A stretch of 64,000 nt of DNA, from positions 717,836 to 781,835 of the forward strand of contig CAVOZH010000011.1 of NCBI GenBank assembly GCA_963700955.1, written 5' to 3'. The notes below the pieces were generated by a model. It did no database searches, had not been told where the DNA came from, and saw nothing but the letters and a program-made list of their open reading frames with translations. Positions 6,369-13,964 of this stretch are shown piece after piece. This stretch comes from Nocardioides_C sp963700955. Lineage in GTDB: Bacteria; Actinomycetota; Actinomycetes; Propionibacteriales; Nocardioidaceae. Numbering within the stretch: position 1 is the first letter of the stretch; each line of letters opens with the position of its first letter. A program made the translations under genes and the position numbers.

Positions 6369-9220
6369 TGCCCGTCACCCCCGTCCGCGAAGAACGCCCG
6401 CCGCTTCGGCTTCACCGGACGCATCATGAACTCCGGCCGGCGCAGACCCGACCGCGAGGGCCCCGGCCGGGTGTTGTCCATCCAGGCCCGGTACACCTCC
6501 CGCGACAGCTTCGTGTCGACCACGACGTCGCCGTACTGGTCCTCCGGTCGTGCCGCCTCGATGCGCACCTTCTGGTGCCAGCAGTGCATTCCCGACAGCG
6601 GGTCGGGGTGTACGGCGAAGGTGAGGTTCTGGTGCACGCCCGGGTCGTCCCAGTAGATCCGCTCGCTGTCGGGGTCGTCGCTCTTGAACGGCCTGACCCC
6701 CTCCTTGTAGCGCAGCTTCCACACGCCGTTGCCGTCGTTGGACAGGTCGACCAGGCCCATCGCCCAGCGTGAGCCGGCGTTCTCCGAGGTGCGCCACCGG
6801 CCCATGTGGTGGGAGAGCCCGAGCACGCCGGGGCGGATCGCCTCGGTGGACCACACCCGGGCGACGAAGTAGCCGATCTCGGTGTTCACCCTCACGAGGT
6901 CTCCTGTCGCGAGCCCGAAGCGGGCCGCATCCGAGGAGTTCATCCAGAGCGGGTGGGTGTTGCTGATCTCGTTCAGGTACTTCGCGTTGCCCGACCGGGT
7001 GTGGACCAGCGTGGGCAGGCGGAAGGTCGGCATCAGCACCATCTCGTCGTTGCCCTGGTCGATGGCGCGGTGACTGACGTGGGACTCGATGTAGCCGGGT
7101 GCGGCGTACTCCTCCCAGCCGAAGTCGACCATCGTGTCGCTGAACAGCTCGAGCTTGCGCGACGGCGTGAGCCACCCGGCCGTCGTGGTGCCGTCCTCGT
7201 GGACCACGCCGACCGAGCCGGCCTCACCGACCAGGGGCGGCGTGGAGTCCAGGGTGACCGGCTTGCGCAGGACCCCGCGCGCGTCGGGGGTGGTGCCCTC
7301 GACCTCGGCCGGCGTCAGCGGCCGTTCGTCGAGCCGGTAGGAGTCCTTGGCGACCTCGAACACGCCGTACTTCCGCATGTACTCCAGCGGTGTCAGGCCC
7401 TCGTCGGCCGCCGCCTTCGGGAGGCCCGGGACGCTGTTCTCGAAGACCCAGCGGTAGTACTCGTCGACGGTGACCTTCTCGCCGGGCCGGTAGGGCGACT
7501 CGAAGAACCTCCGGATGCCGAGCGACCCGTCGGGGTCGATCCGCCAGGAGAGCTCGAACCAGAACTCGTTCTCCTCCCACACCTCGCCCGGGTTCGACTC
7601 GCGGGAGTCCGAGACGGCCCGGCCCATCTTCTCCATGGCCACCCGGGTGACAGGCTGGCGGAAGCCGAGCCACTTCCCGGCGTACTGCTCGTAGGACTGC
7701 GTGTCGTGCCGTTCCGTGCTGTGGCCCATCGGCAGCACGTAGTCGGCGAACGTCGCGGTCTCCGACCACGTCGGCGTCAGCGCGACATGGCACTCGACCA
7801 GGGACTCGTCGGTGAGCGCCTCGAGCCAGCTGAACCCGTCGGGGTTGGTCCACACCGGGTTGTAGACGCGGCTGAAGTACATCGCCAGCTTGCCGCGGCC
7901 GTCCTGAAGCAGGTGCGGGAGCAGGATCGACATCTCGTTGGTCGACATCGGGAACTCGGCCGGCCAGAGCAGCTCGTTCCACAGGTCGTGGCCCTCGGGG
8001 ACGTTCGGGCCGTGGGCGATGATCTTGTCCCAGCCGTTGGGGCTGGTGCCGCCCTTGGTGCCGACCGAGCCGGTGAGCACGTTGAGGAAGAACAGCGCCC
8101 GCGACACCTGCCAGCCGCCGAGGTTGCCCGCGGTGGCGGCTCGCCACACGTGCGCCGACAGCGCCGAGCCGGCGGTCGCGACGATCCGGGCGAGCTCGGC
8201 GACCTGCTCCTCGGGGACCTGCGCCTCCTCGGCTGCGTAGGCGAAGGTGTACCGCGAGTAGTCCTCGGTCAGTGCGGCCAGGAACGCGTCGAAGTCGTCG
8301 GCGGGAAGGTCCGGGTGGCGGTGCTGCAGGTACGTCGACCAGTTGACCCAGCGACGCAGGAACGCCCGGTCGACCTGGCCGGTCCGCAACAGGTAGGACG
8401 CGACAGCCAGCAGGATCGCGGCCTCGCTGCCCGGCCACGGTGCCATCCACAGGTCGGCGTGCGAGGCCGTGTTGGACAGCCGGGGATCCAGCACGACCAC
8501 CTTCGCGCCGCCGGAGACCTTGCCCTCCATGATCCGCTGGGCGTGCGGGTTGAAGTAGTGGCCGGCCTCGAGGTGGCTCGAGATCAGCAGGATCACCTTG
8601 GCGTTGGCGTAGTCCGGCGAGGGTCGGTCGTACCCGCCCCACAGCGAGTACCCGAGCCGGGCACCCGCGGAGCAGATGTTCGTGTGGGAGTTGTGCCCGT
8701 CCACGCCCCAGGCCAGCAGGAACCGCTCGGCGAAGCCGTCCTCGCCCGGTCGGCCGACGTGGTAGATCACCTCGTCGCGGCGGTCCTCGACGATCGCCGC
8801 TCGGATCCGGGCCGCGATGTCGTCGAGCGCCTCGTCCCAGCCGACCTGCTCCCAGTGGCCGCTGCCGCGCTCCCCGACCCGCTTGAGCGGGTGCAGGATC
8901 CGCTCGGGGTCGTTGACCTGGTTGATCGTCGCGGGCCCCTTGGCGCAGTTGCGACCGCGCGAGCCCGGGTGGGCCGGGTTGCCCTCCAGCCGCTTGATCG
9001 ACAGGTCCGACTTGTCGACGTACGCCAGCAGGCCGCAGGCGGACTCGCAGTTGAAGCAGGTGGTCGGCACCAGCATGTACTCGTGCGGCACCTTGCGCGG
9101 GTGCGCCTTGGCGTCGTACTCGACGTGGTGGTCCCAGTTCTCCACCGGCGGGAAGTTGCGCAGCCGCTCGTGGCTGCGCTCACCGGGCAGGTTCATGGAT
9201 GCTCCGTGTTCCGAGGTCAT
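6365..9220 (-). CDS. SoeA-like molybdopterin oxidoreductase subunit
   Basis: A 951-aa DMSO-reductase-superfamily catalytic subunit. A [4Fe-4S] site is formed by Cys55, Cys58, Cys62 and Cys92, and a probable molybdenum ligand Cys183 is in NICSAGARLG. The C-terminal dinucleotide-binding part begins near residue 700 (TFRLPTLVHTRSGN). No Tat signal precedes the first Cys motif, so it should be cytoplasmic, as in sulfite dehydrogenase SoeABC rather than periplasmic PhsA or TtrA. The ATG overlaps the upstream stop (ATGA). Linked TusA, DsrE2 and persulfide dioxygenase genes favour sulfite-to-sulfate oxidation; reductase activity is not excluded. Confidence 0.78.
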   Translation of the reverse strand: MTSEHGASMNLPGERSHERLRNFPPVENWDHHVEYDAKAHPRKVPHEYMLVPTTCFNCESACGLLAYVDKSDLSIKRLEGNPAHPGSRGRNCAKGPATINQVNDPERILHPLKRVGERGSGHWEQVGWDEALDDIAARIRAAIVEDRRDEVIYHVGRPGEDGFAERFLLAWGVDGHNSHTNICSAGARLGYSLWGGYDRPSPDYANAKVILLISSHLEAGHYFNPHAQRIMEGKVSGGAKVVVLDPRLSNTASHADLWMAPWPGSEAAILLAVASYLLRTGQVDRAFLRRWVNWSTYLQHRHPDLPADDFDAFLAALTEDYSRYTFAYAAEEAQVPEEQVAELARIVATAGSALSAHVWRAATAGNLGGWQVSRALFFLNVLTGSVGTKGGTSPNGWDKIIAHGPNVPEGHDLWNELLWPAEFPMSTNEMSILLPHLLQDGRGKLAMYFSRVYNPVWTNPDGFSWLEALTDESLVECHVALTPTWSETATFADYVLPMGHSTERHDTQSYEQYAGKWLGFRQPVTRVAMEKMGRAVSDSRESNPGEVWEENEFWFELSWRIDPDGSLGIRRFFESPYRPGEKVTVDEYYRWVFENSVPGLPKAAADEGLTPLEYMRKYGVFEVAKDSYRLDERPLTPAEVEGTTPDARGVLRKPVTLDSTPPLVGEAGSVGVVHEDGTTTAGWLTPSRKLELFSDTMVDFGWEEYAAPGYIESHVSHRAIDQGNDEMVLMPTFRLPTLVHTRSGNAKYLNEISNTHPLWMNSSDAARFGLATGDLVRVNTEIGYFVARVWSTEAIRPGVLGLSHHMGRWRTSENAGSRWAMGLVDLSNDGNGVWKLRYKEGVRPFKSDDPDSERIYWDDPGVHQNLTFAVHPDPLSGMHCWHQKVRIEAARPEDQYGDVVVDTKLSREVYRAWMDNTRPGPSRSGLRRPEFMMRPVKPKRRAFFADGGDGQ

Positions 9221-10749
9221 GACAGCGGCACGTCCTGGCCGGCCCGGACGAAGACGCTCTCGTAGGCGATGAGCGCCGGCTGGACCAGCAGGCCGGCGAG
9301 GGCCAGAAGCTCGACCGCCGCTCCCGACGACGGTGCCGCCCACGCGATCACGCCGAGGACGGCTGCGACGGCCGCGGGCGTGACGGCGAGGAGCCAGAAG
9401 GTCCGCGAGTAACGCCCGCCGGTGATGATGTGCGCCGCCACCGTGGCCTGCCGGCTGGCGTGCGTGCCGGTGTACTCGACCGCGAGCATGAGCAGGTGCA
9501 GCACGGTCGAGACCACGAACGCGACCGTGACCAGAGTCCAGGCCGGTCCGGAGAGGTCCTCGACGAAGAGCGCAGCGAGGGCGAGCGCGCCACTGCCCAC
9601 CATCACTGCCTGGACGACCAGGTGCCAGAACAGCACCGGTGACTGCCACAGGTCGCGCCCTTCGGCCTGGCCGAAGAGGAACGCCGTGTAGCCGGCCATC
9701 AACGCGCTCACGGGGATCCCCACCCAGGCGAGGACCGGCATCAGCCAGCCCAGGTCGAGAGCCGACGCGAGCAGCCACAGCACCGCCCCGCCGGAGAAGA
9801 TCGTGAGGACGTAGGCGCCCAGCACCAGCCAGGAGGTGAAGTTGGACTTCAAGAAGATGTAGAGGAAGCGCTCGGGACGCTTGAGGTCCCACACCAGCAG
9901 GGCGCCGGTGGTCGCAGCGCCGAACAGGCCGAGCAGCGGTGCGGTGTACTCGCCGGTGACGCCCATGTCGAAGCCGAGCAGGTAGGCGAGGGCGGCCAGG
10001 GCGAGGGCACCCGCGCCGACCCCCTTGGTCCACAGGTAGGTGACGACCTTCCAGCCCCACGGCCGCGGGTGCGCGGTGTTCAGGGTGGTGCGCGCCTTGG
10101 TCGTCGGGTCGCCCGGAAGGTCGCCGGCCGTCTCCAGCCGCTGCGCGTCGGGCTTGGCCCAGATGTAGGTGTCGTCGACGGGGGCGGCCAACGGGTCGAG
10201 CACCGCACGGTCCGCTCCGAGGTAGAAGACGTTCGGCCCGGTGTTCTGCTCCGGGCTTCGTACGGCGGTCTCCTGGGTGCTGACCAGGCCGGCGATGCCG
10301 CTCGTCGGGTCGTCGAGGTCGCCGACCCAGATCGAGTGGGTCGGGCAGACCACCACGCAGGCCGGCTCCAGGTCGTTGTCGACCCGGTGCGCGCACATGT
10401 TGCACTTCGCGGCGGTGTGGGTGTCCTCGTCGATGTAGATCGCGTCGTACGGGCAGGCCTGCATGCAGCTCTTGCAGCCGATGCAGCGCTCGTTGTCGAA
10501 GTCGACGATCCCGTCGTCACGCTTGAACAGCGCCTGCGTCGGGCAGATCTTCACGCAGGGGGCGTCCGTGCAGTGGTTGCACCGCATGACCCCGAACGAT
10601 CGGGTCGTGTCGGGGAACTCGCCGCTGTCGACGTACTTCACCCAGGTGCGGAACTGGCCGACCGGCACCTCGTGCTCGGTCTTGCAGGCGACCGTGCAGG
10701 CGTGACAGCCGATGCAGGTGCGTTGGTCGATCGCGAAGCCGTAGCGCAA
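9217..10749 (-). CDS. Fused FeS (SoeB-like) and NrfD/DmsC-like membrane subunit
   Basis: A 510-aa fusion. The N-terminal third is a four-cluster ferredoxin subunit with sixteen cysteines (12,15,18,22; 57,60,65,69; 89,92,95,99; 116,119,131,135). After a linker, about eight membrane helices of an NrfD-type quinone-reactive anchor fill residues 230-500. The two are separate genes in most SoeABC, PsrABC and PhsABC systems, so one polypeptide links electron wire and quinone site. The start is a TTG eight bases after the tusA stop with only a weak ribosome site; the next in-frame Met (55) would lose a cluster. Confidence 0.82.
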   Translation of the reverse strand: MRYGFAIDQRTCIGCHACTVACKTEHEVPVGQFRTWVKYVDSGEFPDTTRSFGVMRCNHCTDAPCVKICPTQALFKRDDGIVDFDNERCIGCKSCMQACPYDAIYIDEDTHTAAKCNMCAHRVDNDLEPACVVVCPTHSIWVGDLDDPTSGIAGLVSTQETAVRSPEQNTGPNVFYLGADRAVLDPLAAPVDDTYIWAKPDAQRLETAGDLPGDPTTKARTTLNTAHPRPWGWKVVTYLWTKGVGAGALALAALAYLLGFDMGVTGEYTAPLLGLFGAATTGALLVWDLKRPERFLYIFLKSNFTSWLVLGAYVLTIFSGGAVLWLLASALDLGWLMPVLAWVGIPVSALMAGYTAFLFGQAEGRDLWQSPVLFWHLVVQAVMVGSGALALAALFVEDLSGPAWTLVTVAFVVSTVLHLLMLAVEYTGTHASRQATVAAHIITGGRYSRTFWLLAVTPAAVAAVLGVIAWAAPSSGAAVELLALAGLLVQPALIAYESVFVRAGQDVPLS

Positions 10750-10756
10750 CGCCGTC

Positions 10757-10990
10757 TCACTTCTTCCGGATCACGAAGCGGAAGACGCCGTCCTCGCTGG
10801 TGGCCTCGAGCAGCTCGTTGCCGGTGTCCTTCGCCCACGACGGGATGTCGCTGCGCGAGCCGCCGTCGGTGGCCTCGACCAGCATCACCTGACCCGACTC
10901 GATCTTCTTGATGCCGCGCGAGGTCAGCAGCACCGGCATCGGGCACTTCTGCCCTTTGGCGTCGATCGTGAGGTCGACCTGGTAGGTCAT
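10757..10990 (-). CDS. tusA: TusA-family sulfur carrier protein
   Basis: A 77-aa protein with the TusA signature KCPMPV, where Cys16 carries a persulfide. TusA proteins relay sulfane sulfur between rhodanese, DsrE-type proteins and target enzymes. The ATG at 10990 has an AAGGAG site. A long upstream open frame is a shadow of the DsrE-like gene. Its place between a DsrE2-like protein and the molybdoenzyme points to sulfur trafficking for oxidation rather than tRNA thiolation. Confidence 0.88.
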   Translation of the reverse strand: MTYQVDLTIDAKGQKCPMPVLLTSRGIKKIESGQVMLVEATDGGSRSDIPSWAKDTGNELLEATSEDGVFRFVIRKK

Positions 10991-11019
10991 CGAGGGCTCC
11001 TTCGCCGTCTCTGGTGGGG

Positions 11020-11538
11020 TCAGATGAAGAGGTTGATCCGGGACTTGCTCATCTCCGAGAGGGCGGTGGCGGCGCCGACCGGCTCCCCGACCCCGTCGAT
11101 CAGCTGGTCCGGACGGAGGCCGAGCAGCTCCATGCTCATCTCGCACGGCCAGAGCGCGACGCCGAGCTCGAGGCACATCTCGACCAGCTCCTTGGGGTGG
11201 GCGACCTTCTGCTCCCGGGCGAGCTTCTTCATCATCCAGGCGCCGGCGCCGCCCATGTGGAGCTTCGAGAGCTTCATGTGGCTCATCCCGGGGCGGTTGA
11301 TGCCCGCCATCGCCTTGGTCATCGCGTTCGTCCCGGTGATCCGGACGTCGTCGCGCACCAGCGGGAAGAGTCCCCAGAAGGTGAAGAAGATGGTGGTCTT
11401 CATGCCGTAGGCGGCGCCGGTGGAGCCGAGGATCAGGGTCGGCCACATCTTGTCCAGGTCGCCGCTCCACGCGACGATCGTCATGCTCTCCGGAACGTCG
11501 TCTGCGACGGTCCCCGGCGTCTCTGCAACCTCCGACAC
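11020..11538 (-). CDS. DsrE2-like sulfurtransferase
   Basis: A 172-aa DsrE/DsrF/DrsH-family protein. The conserved ALWPCEMSMELLG motif places the reactive cysteine at 132, and Cys122 is close by. A hydrophobic stretch TTIFFTFWGLFPL near residues 48-60 is usual for DsrE2. The start is a GTG at 11538 preceded by AAAGGGG. It is the first gene of the minus-strand sulfur operon, divergent from the persulfide dioxygenase fusion. A likely role is passing persulfide sulfur to or from TusA. Confidence 0.8.
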   Translation of the reverse strand: MSEVAETPGTVADDVPESMTIVAWSGDLDKMWPTLILGSTGAAYGMKTTIFFTFWGLFPLVRDDVRITGTNAMTKAMAGINRPGMSHMKLSKLHMGGAGAWMMKKLAREQKVAHPKELVEMCLELGVALWPCEMSMELLGLRPDQLIDGVGEPVGAATALSEMSKSRINLFI

Positions 11539-11665
11539 GGCGTCGACCCCTTTCGGTGATCCCTGGTTGTGCTCTGTGACCCAGGACACTACATTCGTGC
11601 TTGCGCATATAACAAGACCCCGTTGCGCGGACAGCCCACCCTCGAGCTCAGCCCCGGAGAGCCAG
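11539..11665. promoter_or_regulatory. Divergent promoter region of the sulfur island
   Basis: This 127-base gap separates two operons that point outward. On the plus strand TATAAC at 11608-11613 is a good -10, but no clear -35 is seen. On the minus strand TTGTTA and TAGTGT, 18 bases apart, could drive the DsrE2-tusA operon. CTTG...CAAG arms at 11600-11616 form a loose dyad over the plus -10, a possible site for the ArsR-family protein encoded at 13608. The operator is speculative. Confidence 0.4.
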
Positions 11666-12802
11666 ATGTCTTCCACCATCACCCCTCTACAGCTGTTCCG
11701 TGAGATCGCGGAGGGCCGCGTCAGCGAGATCCTCGACGTGCGGAACATGGACGAGTTCGAGGCGAGCAAGGTGGAGGGCTCGCGCCCTGTGCCGACCCGC
11801 AACGTGCCGGTGTACCGGGTGTTCGAGGAGCTCGAGGACGAGGCCGCCAAGACCCTCGAGGGCGCCGTCGTCGTCTGCGGTCAGGGCAACGGCTCCGAGC
11901 TCGTGGCGGAGGAGTTCGAGGCGCTCGGCGTACACACCCGCTCGCTCGAAGGTGGCACCGACGCCTGGAACCGGCTGCTCGTCCCGGTCGAGATCACCGG
12001 GCTGCCCGCTCAGGTGCGGGTCTGGCAGTTCCAGCGGCCCGCGAAGGCCTGCCTGTCGTACGTCGTCGGCGTCCCCGGCCAGAGCTGCGTCATCGTCGAC
12101 CCCACGCGCCAGCCGCAGCCCTACCTCGACGTCGCGAAGGAGCACGGAATGACCGTGACGCACGTCGTCGACACCCACGTGCACGCCGACCACATCAGCG
12201 GGGGGCCGGCGCTCGCCGCCGAGCTCGGCGTGGAGTACCACCTGCCGCCCGAGGACGCCGGCGGCGTGGTGCCCTTCCCGAACCGGCCGCTCAGGGACGG
12301 CGACGTGCTCGACCTCGGCTCCGCTCAGGTGCGCGTGATGTCGATGCACCTGCCTGGTCACACGCCCGGCACGATCGCCCTCCTGGTCAGCGACAAGGTG
12401 CTGCTCGTCGGCGACACGGTCTTCGTGCGCGGACTTGGCCGCCCTGACCTCACCGGCCAGGCCGAGGAGCTGGCGCGCGACCTCTTCCGCAGCTGTCACG
12501 AGCGGCTGCGTCCGCTCGACCCCGGCACGATCATCGCTCCGGCGCACTGGACCACCAGTGAGGAGATCGACGCCGCCGGCCTCGTGGTCACGACGCTGGA
12601 GGAGGTCTTCACCGCGACGCTGCTCAACGAGAGGGCGATCGAGCGCTTCGTGGAGGAGATCGTGACCTCGCTCCCCGCCGCCCCGGACTTCTACGACACG
12701 ATCCGTCGGGTGAACGCCGGCCAGCTCACCCCGCCGGACGACGAGATCGAGGTCCTCGACGTCGGACGCAACCAGTGCGCCGCGTCTACGTCGCTAGTCT
12801 GA
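11666..12802 (+). CDS. Rhodanese-persulfide dioxygenase (MBL-fold) fusion
   Basis: A 378-aa two-domain protein. Residues 1-105 are a rhodanese with Cys71 in VVVCGQGNGSE. Residues 115-340 are a metallo-beta-lactamase fold with iron ligands in THVHADH (171-176) and HLPGHTPGT, as in ETHE1/CstB/Blh persulfide dioxygenases. These oxidise low-molecular-weight persulfide to sulfite. The rhodanese is N-terminal, the reverse of the CstB order. A GGAGA site precedes the ATG. Sulfite produced here would be substrate for the divergent SoeABC-like complex. Confidence 0.82.
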   Translation: MSSTITPLQLFREIAEGRVSEILDVRNMDEFEASKVEGSRPVPTRNVPVYRVFEELEDEAAKTLEGAVVVCGQGNGSELVAEEFEALGVHTRSLEGGTDAWNRLLVPVEITGLPAQVRVWQFQRPAKACLSYVVGVPGQSCVIVDPTRQPQPYLDVAKEHGMTVTHVVDTHVHADHISGGPALAAELGVEYHLPPEDAGGVVPFPNRPLRDGDVLDLGSAQVRVMSMHLPGHTPGTIALLVSDKVLLVGDTVFVRGLGRPDLTGQAEELARDLFRSCHERLRPLDPGTIIAPAHWTTSEEIDAAGLVVTTLEEVFTATLLNERAIERFVEEIVTSLPAAPDFYDTIRRVNAGQLTPPDDEIEVLDVGRNQCAASTSLV

Positions 12803-12806
12803 GTCA

Positions 12807-13181
12807 ATGGCTTTCGTCCGCAGGTCAGAGCGCCAGCCTCTGCACGAGGTGGGGGAGCAGCCCGACTACCGGTTCACCCTCGCCAACGAGCGGACGTTCC
12901 TGGCGTGGGTGCGCACCGCGCTGGCGCTCATGGCGGCCGGCGTGGCAGTCGTGCAGTTCGTCCCGGGCCCGTCCGCCCTCCGCCACGTGCTCGCGTTCAT
13001 CCTGATCAGTCTCGGTGGTGTGGTGGCCACGGTCGCCTACACGCACTGGGAGCGCAACGAGCGGGCGATGCGGCTGGGGGAGCGGCTGCCGCACTCGCCG
13101 GTCCCTCGGATCGTCGCCGCGGTGCTTGCTCTGACGGCGTTCGCGGCGCTCGGCCTCGTCGTGTACGACCTGGCGAGGTAG
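12807..13181 (+). CDS. DUF202 (YidH-like) membrane protein
   Basis: A 124-aa protein with three predicted membrane helices (about 32-50, 58-78, 98-120). It carries the DUF202 N-terminal pattern FTLANERTFLAWVRTALALMAAGVAV. It starts 4 bases after the dioxygenase stop, without a clear ribosome site, so coupling is likely. Function of DUF202 proteins is unknown. E. coli has a similar tandem pair, yidH-yidG. Confidence 0.8.
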   Translation: MAFVRRSERQPLHEVGEQPDYRFTLANERTFLAWVRTALALMAAGVAVVQFVPGPSALRHVLAFILISLGGVVATVAYTHWERNERAMRLGERLPHSPVPRIVAAVLALTAFAALGLVVYDLAR

Positions 13182-13185
13182 TCCC

Positions 13186-13545
13186 GTGCGCTCGCTGGTC
13201 GCCCTCCTGTCGCATCGGCGACGGCGGGAGCCCGCACTCGAGGTCGGGCTTCCCGCCGAGCGGACCGCGATGGCCTGGCAACGCACGGGCCTTGGCTTGG
13301 CGGGGTTCTCGGCCTTGCTGGTCCACCTGGCCGACCGGGACCTGCTGCTGGCGGTTCCGGGGCTGCTCGGCCTCGTGGTCGCGCTGGTGGTCCTGGTGAC
13401 GGGCGAGCGGAGGTACGCCTGGACGGTGCGCCGGATCGAGGCCGAGGAGTCGCCCGTGGCTCCTCACCTCGCGATCGCGCTGACGGTGGGAGTCGTGGTC
13501 CTGGCCGTCTCCGCTCTGGCGGTCGTGGTGGCGCTCGGGATCTGA
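13186..13545 (+). CDS. Second DUF202 membrane protein
   Basis: A 119-aa GTG-start protein with three membrane helices and the DUF202 motif AERTAMAWQRTGLGLAGFSALL. It differs clearly from the preceding DUF202 protein, so the two are probably an obligate pair rather than a recent duplication. It follows that gene by 4 bases. Function unknown; placed with sulfur oxidation genes. Confidence 0.78.
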   Translation: MRSLVALLSHRRRREPALEVGLPAERTAMAWQRTGLGLAGFSALLVHLADRDLLLAVPGLLGLVVALVVLVTGERRYAWTVRRIEAEESPVAPHLAIALTVGVVVLAVSALAVVVALGI

Positions 13546-13607
13546 CCCGGTCGGCAACCGCCGGTCGCCTTTAGACTGTTGGCTTCGGGGAGGTGAGGGG
13601 AGGACGC

Positions 13608-13943
13608 ATGGAACAGGATGTCGCGGCCCAGCTGCAGGAGCTGCACGCCCGTGTGTGCAAGGCCATCGCCGACCCCAAGCGGCTGCTGATCATCAACGAG
13701 CTGCGCGACCGTGAGCTGAGCGTGGGCGACATCTGCGACGCGCTCGGCTTCAGCCAGTCCAACGCCAGCCAGCACCTCGCCGTGCTCCGCGAGCGGGGGA
13801 TCGTGTCCGCCCGACGCTCGGGAAGCAACGTCTTCTACTCACTGCGAAGCCAGAAGATCGTGCAGGCCGTCGACCTGCTGCGTGAGTTCCTCGCCGAGGA
13901 CCTCGCCGACCGCGGCGCGCTCAGCGGGGCGCTGACGGCCTGA
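13608..13943 (+). CDS. ArsR-family winged-helix regulator
   Basis: A 111-aa ArsR/SmtB-type repressor with a helix-turn-helix at FSQSNASQHLAVLRERGIV and a wing ending VFYSL. Two cysteines, Cys17 and Cys43, could form a thiol or persulfide switch, as in BigR/SqrR-type regulators, although their positions differ. The ATG at 13608 is used because GGGGAGG lies just upstream; an in-frame GTG exists at 13593. TAGACT at 13572-13577 is a possible -10 of its own. It probably controls the sulfur island, by position. Confidence 0.78.
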   Translation: MEQDVAAQLQELHARVCKAIADPKRLLIINELRDRELSVGDICDALGFSQSNASQHLAVLRERGIVSARRSGSNVFYSLRSQKIVQAVDLLREFLAEDLADRGALSGALTA

Positions 13944-13964
13944 GGTCACCCGGTCTGTCGCCCA

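Noticed and set aside
6806..9265. 819-codon open frame on the plus strand
   Set aside because: It is antisense to the molybdoenzyme gene; its Arg/Val/Gly/Asp-rich, His-rich composition is what a GC-rich gene gives on the opposite strand. No ribosome site or domain.
9217..10405. N-terminal extension of the Mo-subunit frame to 10405
   Set aside because: The extra 395 codons are a shadow of the FeS/NrfD gene; the ATGA start at 9220 gives a normal family N-terminus.
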